From Salipiger sp. H15 (lineage in GTDB: Bacteria > Pseudomonadota > Alphaproteobacteria > Rhodobacterales > Rhodobacteraceae): 64,000 nucleotides of DNA. The DNA is taken from contig NZ_CP123389.1 in assembly GCF_040409955.1 (NCBI RefSeq), positions 1 through 64,000 of the forward strand. Reading direction: 5' to 3'. Positions 1-8,299 of the stretch are shown piece by piece; positions within the stretch are counted from its first letter, which is position 1; each line of letters starts with the position of its first letter. Under the pieces are notes generated by a model. The model ran no database searches, had not been told where the DNA came from, and saw nothing but the letters and a program-made list of their open reading frames with translations. Both the position numbers and the translations under genes were made by a program.

Positions 1-394
1 GGCTGTAGCCATGCTTTTCCATCGGGTCGATCATGATCGAGCCGATCGAGGCGACCGCCGCCGAGCCGGTGCCCGAGATCGCCCCGAAGACGCCGCAGGC
101 CACCACCATCGAGGTCCCCATGCCGGTGCGCGAGCGCCCGACGAGGGTCTCGACGAATTCCACCAGCCGCCGTGCCAGCCCGCCAGACTGCATCAGGTAG
201 CCGGTCATCACGAAGAGCGGCAGCGCGGTCAGGATGATCGAGTTGACCGACCAGAAGCCGGTGGTCATCAGCGACGAGATGTCGACGTCATAGGCCAGCG
301 ACAGCACCAGCGTCATGGCGGCGAAGGAGAAGACCACCGGCACGCCCAGCATCATGAGCGCCACGACGGCGAGAATTGCGTAGACGGCTCCCAT
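1..394 (-). CDS. dctM: TRAP transporter large permease (DctM), partial
   Basis: This is the N-terminal part of the large membrane subunit of a TRAP transporter, which moves a carboxylate-type solute across the inner membrane using a sodium gradient. Translation from the ATG at 394 gives about 131 residues beginning MGAVYAILAVVALMMLGVPVV. It includes a run of hydrophobic helices and a Gly/Ser/Ala-rich segment (GAISGTGSAAVASIGS) typical of DctM. The gene runs off the left edge. It starts 4 bases after the DctQ stop codon, so the two are translationally coupled. The substrate cannot be told from sequence. Confidence 0.9.
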   Translation of the reverse strand, partial: MGAVYAILAVVALMMLGVPVVFSFAAMTLVLSLAYDVDISSLMTTGFWSVNSIILTALPLFVMTGYLMQSGGLARRLVEFVETLVGRSRTGMGTSMVVACGVFGAISGTGSAAVASIGSIMIDPMEKHGYS

Positions 395-397
395 CGG

Positions 398-889
398 TCA
401 GGACTCCTTGCCGCTGAGGTCGCGGACCAGGTCCCGCGCGAGGTAGAGAACGAAGCAGAACGCCGCGAAGAGCAGGCTGGCCTGGCTGACCCACATGGGC
501 AGCGAGAAGACCGGCGTGCTCTGGCCGCGCTCGACGCCCCAGGAGACGAGGCTCCAGGCCCAGGCGGTGAAGAAGATCGCCAGCACGAGCGAGATGAAGG
601 TGGTCACGGTGCCGATGATCCGCAGCTTGCGCGGGTCGCTCACCATGACCGACATGAAGTCCGCCGCGAGGTGCGAGCGCTCGCGCGAGGCGAGCACCGC
701 GCCGCACATGTAGAACCACATCACGCTGAAGAGGACGATCTCCTCGAGCCCGAACACCGGGTGCTCGAGCGCCGAGCGAAAGAAGATGCCGACCACCAGC
801 ATCACCGCGACGGCGAGCCCGGTGAGCACGACGACGGCCTTCAGCACGAAACCGAGAAGCTGATCGAGACGGGAAAGAAGGGGCACCAT
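398..889 (-). CDS. dctQ: TRAP transporter small permease (DctQ)
   Basis: This is the small membrane subunit of the TRAP transporter, 163 residues, the usual size for DctQ. Four hydrophobic helices are visible (around residues 15-35, 50-70, 90-112 and 130-150). The motif WFYMCGAVLASRERSHLAADF at about residues 53-73 matches the conserved family core that packs against DctM. The gene lies between the binding-protein gene upstream and dctM downstream, in the standard P-Q-M order. The call is secure for the family; nothing indicates the solute. Confidence 0.92.
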   Translation of the reverse strand: MVPLLSRLDQLLGFVLKAVVVLTGLAVAVMLVVGIFFRSALEHPVFGLEEIVLFSVMWFYMCGAVLASRERSHLAADFMSVMVSDPRKLRIIGTVTTFISLVLAIFFTAWAWSLVSWGVERGQSTPVFSLPMWVSQASLLFAAFCFVLYLARDLVRDLSGKES

Positions 890-956
890 GATCTCCGGAT
901 CCTTGAGTTGGGGGAGGGGAGCGGGCGCAGGGCGTGCCTGCGCCCGGACGGCGGCC

Positions 957-1961
957 TTACTCGGGGCTCGAGGCGTTGGCGCGAACCTTGTCCATGATCT
1001 CGCTGCCGACCACGTCCTCGATCTGCGGCCAGACCTCGGCGCGGACCCGTTCGACCCAGGCGCCCTTCTGCTCGGGGGTCGGCACGATGTATTCCATGCC
1101 GCGCTCCTGCGCTGTCCTGATCCACTTCTCGTCCTCGGCGCGGGCGGCCTGGAACTGCGCCGAGATCACCTCGCCGGCGGCCTCGGTCAGGATGCCCTGG
1201 TCCTCCGCGTCGAGCGCGCTCCAGCTGCCCTCGTTCATCAGCAGGTAGAAGGTCGAGAAGTTGTGCGAGGACTGCACGAAGTAGTCGAGCTGGTCGCCGA
1301 AATACTCGACGTCCCAGTAGATGACGTTCGAGCTGTCGCCGTCGACGACGCCGGTCTGGATCGAGGTGTAGACCTCGGACCAGTCGATCGGCACGGCCTG
1401 GAAACCCATGGCCTGGACGGTCTGCGGCAGCGGGAAGATCGGCTGCGAGCGCACCTTCATGCCCTGCGCCTCCTCGAAGGAGGTGGCAGCGGCGCCCTTG
1501 GTGGCGATCCCGCCGAAGCCCTCGGGGAAGGGGCCGAAGTAGTGCAGGCCCATGTCCTTGTAGATCGGCTGCACGACATCGCTGATCCAGCCACCCTCTG
1601 AATAGCTCTCGATGGCGTCGTCCCAGCCCATCACGAGGTAGGGCGTGAACATCACCGACATGCGCTGGTCGTAGGAGGTCTGCGGCCAGGTGATCATCAT
1701 GTCGACATTGCCGCGCACGAACTGGTCGAAGAGCTCCTGCTGGCCGCCGAGTTCGCCCTGGAAGAAGACATCGACGCGGATGCGGCCGTCGGATTTCTCG
1801 CCGATCTTCTCGGCCCAGGCGGTCATGGCCTTGCCCACCGGGCTCTCGCGGTCGCCGGCCTCGCTGGTCAACACGAGGCGGTGCTCACCCCCGGCAAAGA
1901 CGGCACTGCCGAGCGACGCGAGAATTGCGATGGCCGCGGTGGATGCGAATATTTGTTTCAT
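957..1961 (-). CDS. dctP: TRAP transporter solute-binding protein (DctP family)
   Basis: This is a periplasmic substrate-binding protein of a TRAP system, 334 residues from the ATG at 1961. I chose that start because the next residues (MKQIFASTAAIAILASLGSA) form a clean Sec signal peptide; a longer frame upstream lacks one. Family features include the RIRVDVFFQGELGGQQELFD stretch near residue 60 and the VRSQPIFPLPQTVQAMGFQ segment with the conserved Arg that binds a carboxylate. It is the first gene of the dctPQM operon. Its neighbours do not reveal the substrate. Confidence 0.93.
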   Translation of the reverse strand: MKQIFASTAAIAILASLGSAVFAGGEHRLVLTSEAGDRESPVGKAMTAWAEKIGEKSDGRIRVDVFFQGELGGQQELFDQFVRGNVDMMITWPQTSYDQRMSVMFTPYLVMGWDDAIESYSEGGWISDVVQPIYKDMGLHYFGPFPEGFGGIATKGAAATSFEEAQGMKVRSQPIFPLPQTVQAMGFQAVPIDWSEVYTSIQTGVVDGDSSNVIYWDVEYFGDQLDYFVQSSHNFSTFYLLMNEGSWSALDAEDQGILTEAAGEVISAQFQAARAEDEKWIRTAQERGMEYIVPTPEQKGAWVERVRAEVWPQIEDVVGSEIMDKVRANASSPE

Positions 1962-2407
1962 GAAGGCCCCTGCTGGCGAAATTATGGTTCTTTGCGTGGC
2001 GATGATGTCGCGGCAGAGGGGCCTTCGTCGCAAACGACAATTTCGGCGGGCAGGACATAAGCTGAAGCTTATGGTGTCATAAAAGTGCAATGGCGCAGGC
2101 GGTTAGGCTACAGCGGGCCGATTGCGCTGTTTCAGAGATTCAGGCTGGAAGTTCTGGCGCGGCTTTGCTGGGGACACGCAGGAGGGCGTGGGGCCGGTGT
2201 CGGCCTCGACCAGTTCCTTCGGTCCTTGCGGTGGAGCCAGAGGCATTCCGTCTGGTCCGAGTGAAGCTCCGGTGTGTTCAAACCCGCGCCTTGGACCTCG
2301 AACCGAACGATTTCGGTTCCACACGTGCTGCGCCTTATGAAAGGTTGAGACCTCTCAAGTGCGCTGCTGCGGGCGGTTGAAGTAAAAACCCTGCCACGGA
2401 GTCGTGT

Positions 2408-2657
2408 GAGCTGACCCCAGCGAGTGGTCCGGGTTAAATGCTTCCGGCACCGGTAGATCGTGTGCTGCGATATCCCGATCTGGCGCACTGCATCGGCCAT
2501 CGAAGGGCTCTGGCCAAGCAGCATCTCGACCTTACGTAACTTGGGGACAGTGTCTTCCACCTTCTCTCGCTATCCAGCCATTCCGTATTCGTCAAATTCA
2601 CCATAATCCTACCGGACTTCGCGCATTGTCGGTGGACCAGTTCAAAGGGGCTGACTC
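2408..2657. mobile_element. Internally deleted IS3-type element with both ends
   Basis: About 250 bp bounded by imperfect inverted ends: GAGCTGACCCCAGCGAGTGG at the left, and at the right a segment whose complement reads GGAGTCAGCCCCTTTGAACT. Both are followed by a TGGTCC block. Inside is only the start of an IS3-type orfA on the minus strand. It therefore looks like a deletion derivative that kept its termini. No target duplication was recognised. Confidence 0.55.
2435..2560 (-). pseudogene. IS3-family orfA remnant
   Basis: The minus strand encodes about 42 residues beginning MEDTVPKLRKVEMLLGQSPS and continuing with MADAVRQIGISQHTIYR. This is the N-terminal helix-turn-helix of IS3-family OrfA proteins, which binds the element ends. 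After the HTH the match stops abruptly and the remaining frame shows no transposase similarity. The orfB part is absent. It lies inside the deletion derivative described at this position. Confidence 0.7.
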
Positions 2658-2709
2658 CCGAGTCTTGTGCGTCTGTGCAACGCTGGACATGGAACTTCGG
2701 CCAAATATT

Positions 2710-3867
2710 TCACATAATTTCCCTTATCCGTCTACCACCTGTGTAACGGTGCGCGCTACCATCAAGTGCGACTCCTATTAAAAACAGATAGTTATCTATT
2801 GGAGTAAGACTGCCATGGGAGCGGTTTACGCGCAACTCAGTGCTAAGGAACGTGTCCAGATCGAACTCTGGTAACTGGCAAAGGTCCCTGTCCGGCAGAT
2901 GGCGCGCGTACCGACAGACTGGAGGCGTGCTGCCTCTTCGGGACAAGCCCGGAGTAAGCAGCACGCTACGTTTCTCCGTCGTAGTGACCTGCTCCCCATA
3001 GAGTCCGTGCTTATGAGTAGCCCTGTTCAGGGTTTGGTCCTCTACTGACCGTTGGTGATACTCCCACGGAGTGAGCGCGTCGAGGCTCGTGTGGGGGCGG
3101 TGATGGTTGTGGTCGTCGCGCCACGCGTCGATCGGGTCGCGGGCGTGGCGCAGATTGGCGAACAGGTGCTCATTGAGGCATTCGTCACCCAGCCGTCCAT
3201 TGAAGCTCTCGACGAAGCCGTTCTGCATCGGTTTTCCCGGAGCGTTGTAGTGCCATTCGACCCGGCGCTCCTCCCGCCATTTGAGGATGGCGTTCGAGGT
3301 CAGCTCCGTGCCGCTCGCCATTGTCCTCGGACCAATGGCGGACAAGGCTCGCTCGCTGACCACCATGCATGGATAGCCGCGCACCCGAGCGATGCTGTCG
3401 AGCTCACGGCCAACGCGCAGCCCAGACAGCGAGGTGTCCACGACCGCGGCCAGGCATTCCCGGCTGAAGTCGTCGATGGCGCAGAGCACCCGGACGCGGC
3501 GACCATCGAGCAGGCTGGCTGAGACGAAGTGCAGCGTCCCGCGCTGGGTCGGGCCCCGCGGGGTCGCCATGGGCGCCCTGGTCCCCAGGGCCCGCTTGCG
3601 ACCGCCCCGTTTACGGACTGTTAAGCCTTCTTCTCGGTAGATGCGGTAGAGCTTCTTCCAGTTCACCTTCCAGCCTTCGCGGCCAAGAAGCAGGTGCAGC
3701 CTTCGATAGCCGAAGCGACGCCGTTCGCTGGACAGCTCGTTCAGCCTCTCTCGCAGCTCGGTGTCCGCAGGTCTGGTTGATCGTCGTCTGTAGATACGCG
3801 GATCGATCCCGGCCAGGGCAGCGGCCCGTCGCTGGCTATAGCTCTTCTCTGTCATGGCCCAGTCCAC
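2710..3867 (-). pseudogene. IS3-family OrfB transposase, inactivated, reads through element end
   Basis: This is the integrase-like catalytic protein of the IS3 element. HTH_21 and rve-type regions are recognisable ([60 protein letters not shown]). The DDE triad is broken. The first Asp context (LDFVSD in active relatives) reads LHFVSA. The second (VSDNGTE) is replaced by VSE, twelve foreign residues and SGTE, caused by a palindromic 36-bp net insertion around 3316-3340. Only the Glu in FVESFNG remains. The reading frame runs through the terminal repeat at 2985 for about 90 more codons because the normal stop is lost. It cannot be catalytically active. Confidence 0.85.
2815..2925 (+). pseudogene. 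IS30-family transposase N-terminal remnant
   Basis: From the ATG at 2815 the plus strand reads [19 protein letters not shown], then a stop codon, then [12 protein letters not shown]. This matches the N-terminal HTH of IS30-type transposases, which begin with a Y-x-Q-L-S/T-x-x-E-R pattern followed by a V-x-x-M-A motif. It carries an in-frame stop and loses similarity before the neighbouring IS3 copy begins at 2985. It is a dead fragment, perhaps truncated when the IS3 element landed. Confidence 0.65.
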
Positions 3868-4266
3868 GGCTTTCCGCCTCGCACCGGGCTTCAGAAGTTT
3901 TTTCCCAGCATCTCCTTGCGCGTGGCGACATCGAGCATCTGCTCCGCCAGCGTTGTTCGGGGCAAACGCCCCACTGGGGCCTTTGCTGATCCCTCCAACT
4001 CTTCAGCTTCGCGTTCTCAACCTCGAGCGCTTTTAGCCGCTTGGCCTCGGACACTTCCATGCCCCCATACTTCGAGCGCCACTTGTAGAATGTGCCATCG
4101 CTTATGCCGTGCTTCCGGCAGAGTTCCATAGCACCTATCCCGGCTTGGCGCTCCTTCAGGATGCCGATGATCTGCTCTTCGCTGAAACGGCTTTTCCGCA
4201 TCGTCTGTCTCCTCGTTTCGAGAACAGGCTAACCTCAAACCGCGGACTTTTCAGGGGAGCAGGTCA
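2985..4266 (-). mobile_element. IS3-family element, copy 1 (degenerate)
   Basis: A 1282-bp element bounded by inverted repeats. The terminus TGACCTGCTCCCC is found at 2985 on the plus strand and, reversed, at 4266; each is followed about five bases inward by GTCCG. Transposase genes run on the minus strand: orfA 3836-4201 and orfB from 3867. Both are damaged. The flanking bases (GTAG and ACCT) do not form a target duplication, so one end has probably been rearranged. The element cuts off the neighbouring IS5-type copy at 4267. Confidence 0.85.
3836..4201 (-). pseudogene. IS3-family OrfA, frame broken by palindromic insertion
   Basis: The first 70 or so residues (MRKSRFSEEQIIGILKERQA, then ELCRKHGISDGTFYKWRSKYGG) are a normal IS3 OrfA DNA-binding protein. 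After ENAKLK, an insertion of about 45 bp containing the palindrome at 3962-3986 shifts the frame. The rest of the expected sequence ([13 protein letters not shown]) is found only in another frame. The product lacks the normal leucine-zipper end. The same lesion is present in the copy at 7077. Confidence 0.85.
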
Positions 4267-4893
4267 ACCTTTATTCCCTCGTATTTAAAAGCTTCTCTGA
4301 ACCAATCGGCGTCACAGCCGCTGTCGGCCAGAAGCCAACCCGCCTGCGGTAGGCCGATCAGCGGCGCGGCCGCGCCGGTGTAATCACTCACCGGACCGGC
4401 CAACATGTAGAACCCGGTTGTCCCTCCCTTGTCGTCGGTGAAGCCATGCAAATTGGTGTTCATACCGACTTTTGTCCGGCCGATCTGGCGTCCACGCCCC
4501 AGATTTCACCCGCAGGCTCGATGCCGTCCGGTGTGACTATAGATAGGTCGCCTCCATCATGATCGTCTTGTGCTCGACGCTCGCGGCGGCCAGGCCGGTT
4601 TTGATCCGGGCGAGCCCCCGTTGTCGCTCCAACGTTCCAGCGGTAATTAAGGGTCTTTGCCGGGCAGTATTCGTTCGGCGCATCACACCACCGCAACCCA
4701 TTGCGATTGATAAAGACTATGCCGCTGAGGACACGACGATCATCGACACAGGGTTTGCCATGGCTCTTGGGAAAGAACGGCTTCAGGCGCGCCATCTGGG
4801 CATCGGTCAGCCAGAAAAGATTGCTCATCGATCAGGTCTCCTTGCGGAACCTGAATCACGTCAAAATTTCGAAATCAATGGGTGTGGAGCCTA
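4267..4893 (-). mobile_element. IS5/IS427-type element, broken copy A
   Basis: Two minus-strand fragments of an IS5-family (IS427-group) transposase. The first, from 4828, begins MSNLFWLTDAQMARLKPFFP and keeps NRNGLRWCDAPNEY before frameshifting. The second, 4251-4463, begins MNTNLHGF and keeps DADWFREAFKYEGIKV. The second fragment stops exactly at the IS3 terminus at 4266, so its C-terminal third is missing. It is more diverged than the copy at 8291-9019. The outer end is placed at about 4893 by comparison with that copy (shared CGAAATCAATG block). Confidence 0.75.
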
Positions 4894-4963
4894 GATTTTG
4901 TTACGGCTATATGCTATTTATGCGTATCTTAATTTTCCTTACTCTTAGATAAGGGCGAATATT

Positions 4964-5212
4964 ATGAGGACGAAATATTCCCTAGTTCTTTATGTCGCCA
5001 GCATTTATTTTGGCCTTGCTCTTCAATCTGCTGCGAAATCGCCTGGAGCTTCATGTTTCGGTCACGGCAGGGGTGTACCCCACTTCTGCGCCACCGTTCC
5101 TGAAGTCGGTGCGGAAGGAGCGTTGATCGCAGTTGCCTTTGTGATTGGTGCGCTCGCCATCATAGTCGCGAACCGGCGTCGCAGGCTCTCTGACCAAAAC
5201 CTAGATCAGTAG
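4964..5212 (+). CDS. VPEID-CTERM-like exosortase substrate, very small
   Basis: An 82-residue protein with an N-terminal signal peptide (residues 1-24) and a C-terminal sorting signal: VPEV at residues 45-48, a hydrophobic helix at about 51-69 (LIAVAFVIGALAIIV) and a basic RRRR at 71-74. This is the tripartite layout of PEP-CTERM-type signals, and the VPE motif matches the VPEID-CTERM class that pairs with exosortase E. After processing, only about 20 residues (with two Cys) would remain between the signal peptide and the cleavage motif. So it may be a surface peptide or a minimal signal carrier. The matching exosortase starts 46 bases downstream. The motif varies from the consensus (VPEV for VPEI), so the class is inferred from motif plus neighbour. 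Confidence 0.75.
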   Translation: MRTKYSLVLYVASIYFGLALQSAAKSPGASCFGHGRGVPHFCATVPEVGAEGALIAVAFVIGALAIIVANRRRRLSDQNLDQ

Positions 5213-5258
5213 AAGACTAGGTGCGTAGGTCTCAAGCTGCGCAACATTGTCGTTTTCC

Positions 5259-6893
5259 ATGATGCTTAGGCTTTTCGCGGTGCCTGGAGCCTTGGTGGTA
5301 GAGTATCTCCTGCTCTTCCTGACCTTAGCCCATTTTCACGACGGGGATGTGATCGCATCCCTGCCACCTGTGGTTCGGACGGTACTTTCGCTGTCCCCTG
5401 CCCTTGTTGGCGTTCTGATAGCCTCTACATGTTCCGCCTTTCTATTTTGGGACGAGACTATCAAGCGCCGTTTGGAAGAGAACATTCGCAACTCCGGGCC
5501 CTTGTCACTCGGCGTTATCGCGTTCCACCTAGTAGCCTTTTTGGCGCTTTTCGGTCTAAGCGCCGCCATGCTCTCGTGGGCGAACCAGCAGAGCATGGCA
5601 CTTATTTTGTTCGTAGCGTGGCTGATTTCCGCAATTGCCTGCACGGTCACTCTGTTTCGTGCAGCGTTCGGGCGCGCCACCTGGTCGACCCTTGTGGCGC
5701 TTGGCCGACCGCTTGCCAGCGCGCTCGTCGCGGGGAGCGTGGCTTCGGGTCTCGCGATATTGGCATTCCAGTTCTGGACCATCCTTACAATACCTACACT
5801 GAGCATCTCAGCCTTCTTTCTTCGCGCCTTCTTTGACGTAGTTATTGTCGACAGAGCCAATAGTGGATTGGCCCTGCCGGACTTCGGCGTGATAGTCGAC
5901 GCCAGTTGCTCGGGCATCGAAGGGCTTGCACTAGTTAGCCTGTTCATCCTCCTATACCTGTATAAATACAGAGAGAACTTTCGCCTGCCCCGAGCCTTGA
6001 TTTTGTGGTCCATCGGGGTCGCTATATCCTTTCTCGGCAATGCCATTAGAATTTCTACCTTGGTTGTCGTCGGCGAAAAAATTGATCCTGAGCTTGCAAT
6101 AGGCGCGTTTCATTCAATGGCGGGTTGGGTCTTCTTCTGCGTCATCACGGTGACATTGCTTACCGTTGCTGAGCGTATCCCATGGCTTCTTTCCCCCACC
6201 GCGCGGAATCAGAGAACGGGACAATCAAAACCTAAGAGCGGGATGACGCCTGAGACTCTCTACCTCCTCCCCTTCGTCACCTGGCTCGGAACAGGCCTTG
6301 CCACAGCTTCGCTGACCAACAATTCAGACTCGCTTTACCCGCTGCGTGTTATTGTCATCGCAGGACTTGGCGCAGTTATGTTGCGGGCTGCTCACGCCAG
6401 CCGACTTGTGCAACAGAGGCCGATCCGCAGCGCGCTTGGGTTCGCTTCTGCACTACCGCCACTTTCCATCGGCGCTGCTGTGTTCGCAACCTGGTTGGCA
6501 ATGTCTCCCACATCCAATTCACTGATCGCCAATCCTGTGTCTTTCACATCTGGCTGGTTTCTTCTTTGGAGCATGGGACGGCTTTTAGGGCATGTCTTTA
6601 TCGTTCCTCTGATCGAAGAGGGAGCATTCCGGGGATACCTGCAAAGGCGCCTTATCTCGCCAGACTTCTCTGCGGTGCCGCAAGGAAGGTTCACGCCGGT
6701 CTCACTCTTGGGAAGCAGTGTATGCTTTGGACTGCTGCATGACGGTTGGGTTGTGGGCATCTTGGCAGGAGTTGCCTTCAGCTTCGCCACGTACTTGCGC
6801 GGGCGTCTGCTTGACGCCGTAATTGCTCACGCCTTCGCGAATTTTATGATTGCAATTTGGGCATTCGGCTACGGTCGATGGGACTTGTTGTAA
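5259..6893 (+). CDS. xrtE: Exosortase E/protease, VPEID-CTERM system
   Basis: A polytopic inner-membrane protein that would recognise, cleave and transfer VPEID-CTERM proteins. Numbering below counts from the TTG at 5247. The N-terminal half is exosortase: Cys221 in VDASCSGIEGL, Arg268 in GNAIRIS and His289 in AFHSMAGW form the Cys-Arg-His triad. The C-terminal half (about 330-548) is a CPBP intramembrane protease: Glu457-Glu458 and Arg462 (IEEGAFRGYL), His498 (FGLLH) and His528/Asn532 (HAFAN). This fusion is the known architecture of exosortase E. The ATGs at 5259 and 5262 are preferred over the TTG at 5247; no strong ribosome site decides. Its base composition is visibly lower in GC than its neighbours and it is flanked by IS copies, suggesting transfer. 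Confidence 0.93.
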   Translation: MMLRLFAVPGALVVEYLLLFLTLAHFHDGDVIASLPPVVRTVLSLSPALVGVLIASTCSAFLFWDETIKRRLEENIRNSGPLSLGVIAFHLVAFLALFGLSAAMLSWANQQSMALILFVAWLISAIACTVTLFRAAFGRATWSTLVALGRPLASALVAGSVASGLAILAFQFWTILTIPTLSISAFFLRAFFDVVIVDRANSGLALPDFGVIVDASCSGIEGLALVSLFILLYLYKYRENFRLPRALILWSIGVAISFLGNAIRISTLVVVGEKIDPELAIGAFHSMAGWVFFCVITVTLLTVAERIPWLLSPTARNQRTGQSKPKSGMTPETLYLLPFVTWLGTGLATASLTNNSDSLYPLRVIVIAGLGAVMLRAAHASRLVQQRPIRSALGFASALPPLSIGAAVFATWLAMSPTSNSLIANPVSFTSGWFLLWSMGRLLGHVFIVPLIEEGAFRGYLQRRLISPDFSAVPQGRFTPVSLLGSSVCFGLLHDGWVVGILAGVAFSFATYLRGRLLDAVIAHAFANFMIAIWAFGYGRWDLL

Positions 6894-7011
6894 AATACGC
6901 TGTCTCAACGAATGCGGTTCACACAACGCATAGGCAAAGTTCCATTCAATATCCGCGATGGTGACAATTTCGTCCGAAGCTTTGTTCCGGGCGAAGAGTG
7001 CGCGTAAACAG
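6894..7011. other. Short lower-GC intergenic stretch
   Basis: Between xrtE and the second IS3 copy. The minus strand has an open frame containing FARNKASDEIVTIADIEWNF that could be a transposase or other gene remnant, but I do not recognise it. No terminator hairpin was seen after xrtE. Confidence 0.3.
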
Positions 7012-7076
7012 TGACCTGCTCCCCTGAAAAGTCCGCAGTTCGAAGTTAGCCTGTTCTCCAAACGAGCAGACAGACG

Positions 7077-7391
7077 ATGCGGAAAAGCCGTTTCAGCGAA
7101 GAGCAGATCATCGGCATCCTGAAGGAGCGCCAAGCCGGGATAGGTGCCATGGAACTCTGCCGGAAGCACGGCATAAGCGATGGCACATTCTACAAGTGGC
7201 GCTCGAAGTATGGGGGCATGGAAGTGTCCGAGGCCAAGCGGCTAAAAGCGCTCGAGGTTGAGAACGCGAAGCTGAAGAGTTGGAGGGATCAGCAAAGGCC
7301 CCAGTGGGGCGTTTGCCCGAACAACGCTGGCGGAGCAGATGCTCGATGTCGCCACGCTCAAGGAGAAGAGGCTGGGAATGGAGGCGGGTGA
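7077..7391 (+). pseudogene. IS3-family OrfA, copy 2, frame broken
   Basis: The N-terminal 80 residues are identical in reading to those of copy 1 (FSEEQIIGILKERQAGIGAM and so on). The frame breaks at the palindrome at 7292-7316. The normal continuation (CTGGCGGAGCAGATGCTC, encoding LAEQML) follows in another frame. One C fewer than copy 1 follows the palindrome, so the two copies are now in different wrong frames. Confidence 0.85.
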
Positions 7392-7400
7392 ACGTCTCCG

Positions 7401-8282
7401 GTGCAAGAGAACCTGCCGACCCTTCTGAAGCCCGGTGCAAGGCGACGCGCTGTGGACTGGGCCATGACCGAGAAGAACTACAACCAGCGCCGGGCCTGTG
7501 CCTTGGCCGGGATCGATCCGCGTATCTACAGACGACGATCAACCAGACCTGCGGACACCGAGCTGCGAGAGAGGCTGAACGAGCTGTCCAGCGAACGGCG
7601 TCGCTTCGGCTATCGAAGGCTGCACCTGCTTCTTGGCCGCGAAGGCTGGAAGGTGAACTGGAAGAAGCTCTACCGCATCTACCGAGAAGAAGGCTTAACA
7701 GTCCGTAAACGGGGCGGTCGCAAGCGGGCCCTGGGCACCAGGGCACCCATGACGATCCCGCAGGGGCCGAACCAGCGCTGGTCGCTGGACGTCGTGCCAG
7801 ACAGCCTGTCCGATGGTCGCCGCTTCCGGGTGCTCTGCGTCATCGACGACTTCAGCCGGGAATGCCTGGCCTGTGTGATCGATACATCGCTGCCTGGTCA
7901 GAGAGGAGCGCGGGACCTCGACAACATCGCCCGGGTCCGCGGCTATCCCTGCATGGTGGTCAGTGAGCGAGCCCTGTCCACCATTGGTCCGAGGACAATT
8001 GCGAGCGGAACGGAGCTGACATCGAACGCCATCCTGAAATGGCAGGAGGAGCGATACATCGAGTGGCACTATATCGCACCCGGCAAACCGATGCAGAACG
8101 GCTTCGTGGAAAGCTTCAATGGCCGTCTGAGGGACGCGTGCCTGAATGAGCACCTGTTCGCCAACCTGCGCCATGCCATCGCCCATCGGGCTCGGACCGA
8201 TGGCGTCTCGATGGACGATCCTGATCGAGGCGTGGCGCGACGACAACCACCACCGCCCCTACAACCACCACCGACCCCCTGA
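7401..8282 (+). pseudogene. IS3-family OrfB, copy 2, truncated and inactivated
   Basis: A 293-codon frame encoding the OrfB transposase from [20 protein letters not shown]. The first Asp of the DDE triad is kept ([11 protein letters not shown]), unlike copy 1. The second is lost through the same palindromic insertion (7979-8003 region; [20 protein letters not shown]). The C-terminus after NLRHA is replaced by scrambled sequence ending in a proline-rich frame ([11 protein letters not shown]). The DNA there is still a shuffled version of the normal [11 protein letters not shown] coding region. It is non-functional by motif loss. Confidence 0.85.
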
Positions 8283-8299
8283 ACAGAGCTAGGGAGCCA

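Larger units (their letters stand above)
7012..8290 (+). mobile_element. IS3-family element, copy 2 (inverted relative to copy 1)
   Basis: The left terminus at 7012 carries the same TGACCTGCTCCCCTGAAAAG repeat as the orfA end of copy 1. The right terminus is missing: similarity to copy 1 decays after 8165, and only short scrambled pieces (CGTGGCGCGACGACAACC and CTGAACAG) remain up to about 8290, where IS5-type sequence begins. The genes run on the plus strand and share both palindromic insertions with copy 1. Copy 1 reads outward to the left and copy 2 outward to the right. Together they bracket 4267-7011. Confidence 0.85.

Noticed and set aside
2090..2400. A coding gene or IS66/IS21 fragment downstream of the first IS remnant
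   Set aside because: Open frames exist on both strands, but none shows a domain or a consistent match I can name.
6900..7011. A minus-strand gene fragment (DEIVTIADIEWNF region)
   Set aside because: It is a short, lower-GC frame without a recognisable domain, partly antisense to xrtE. It is kept only as a note.
2985..8290. An active composite transposon
   Set aside because: Both orfB copies have lost the second catalytic Asp, orfA is out of frame in both, and copy 2 lacks its right end. No target duplication was found.
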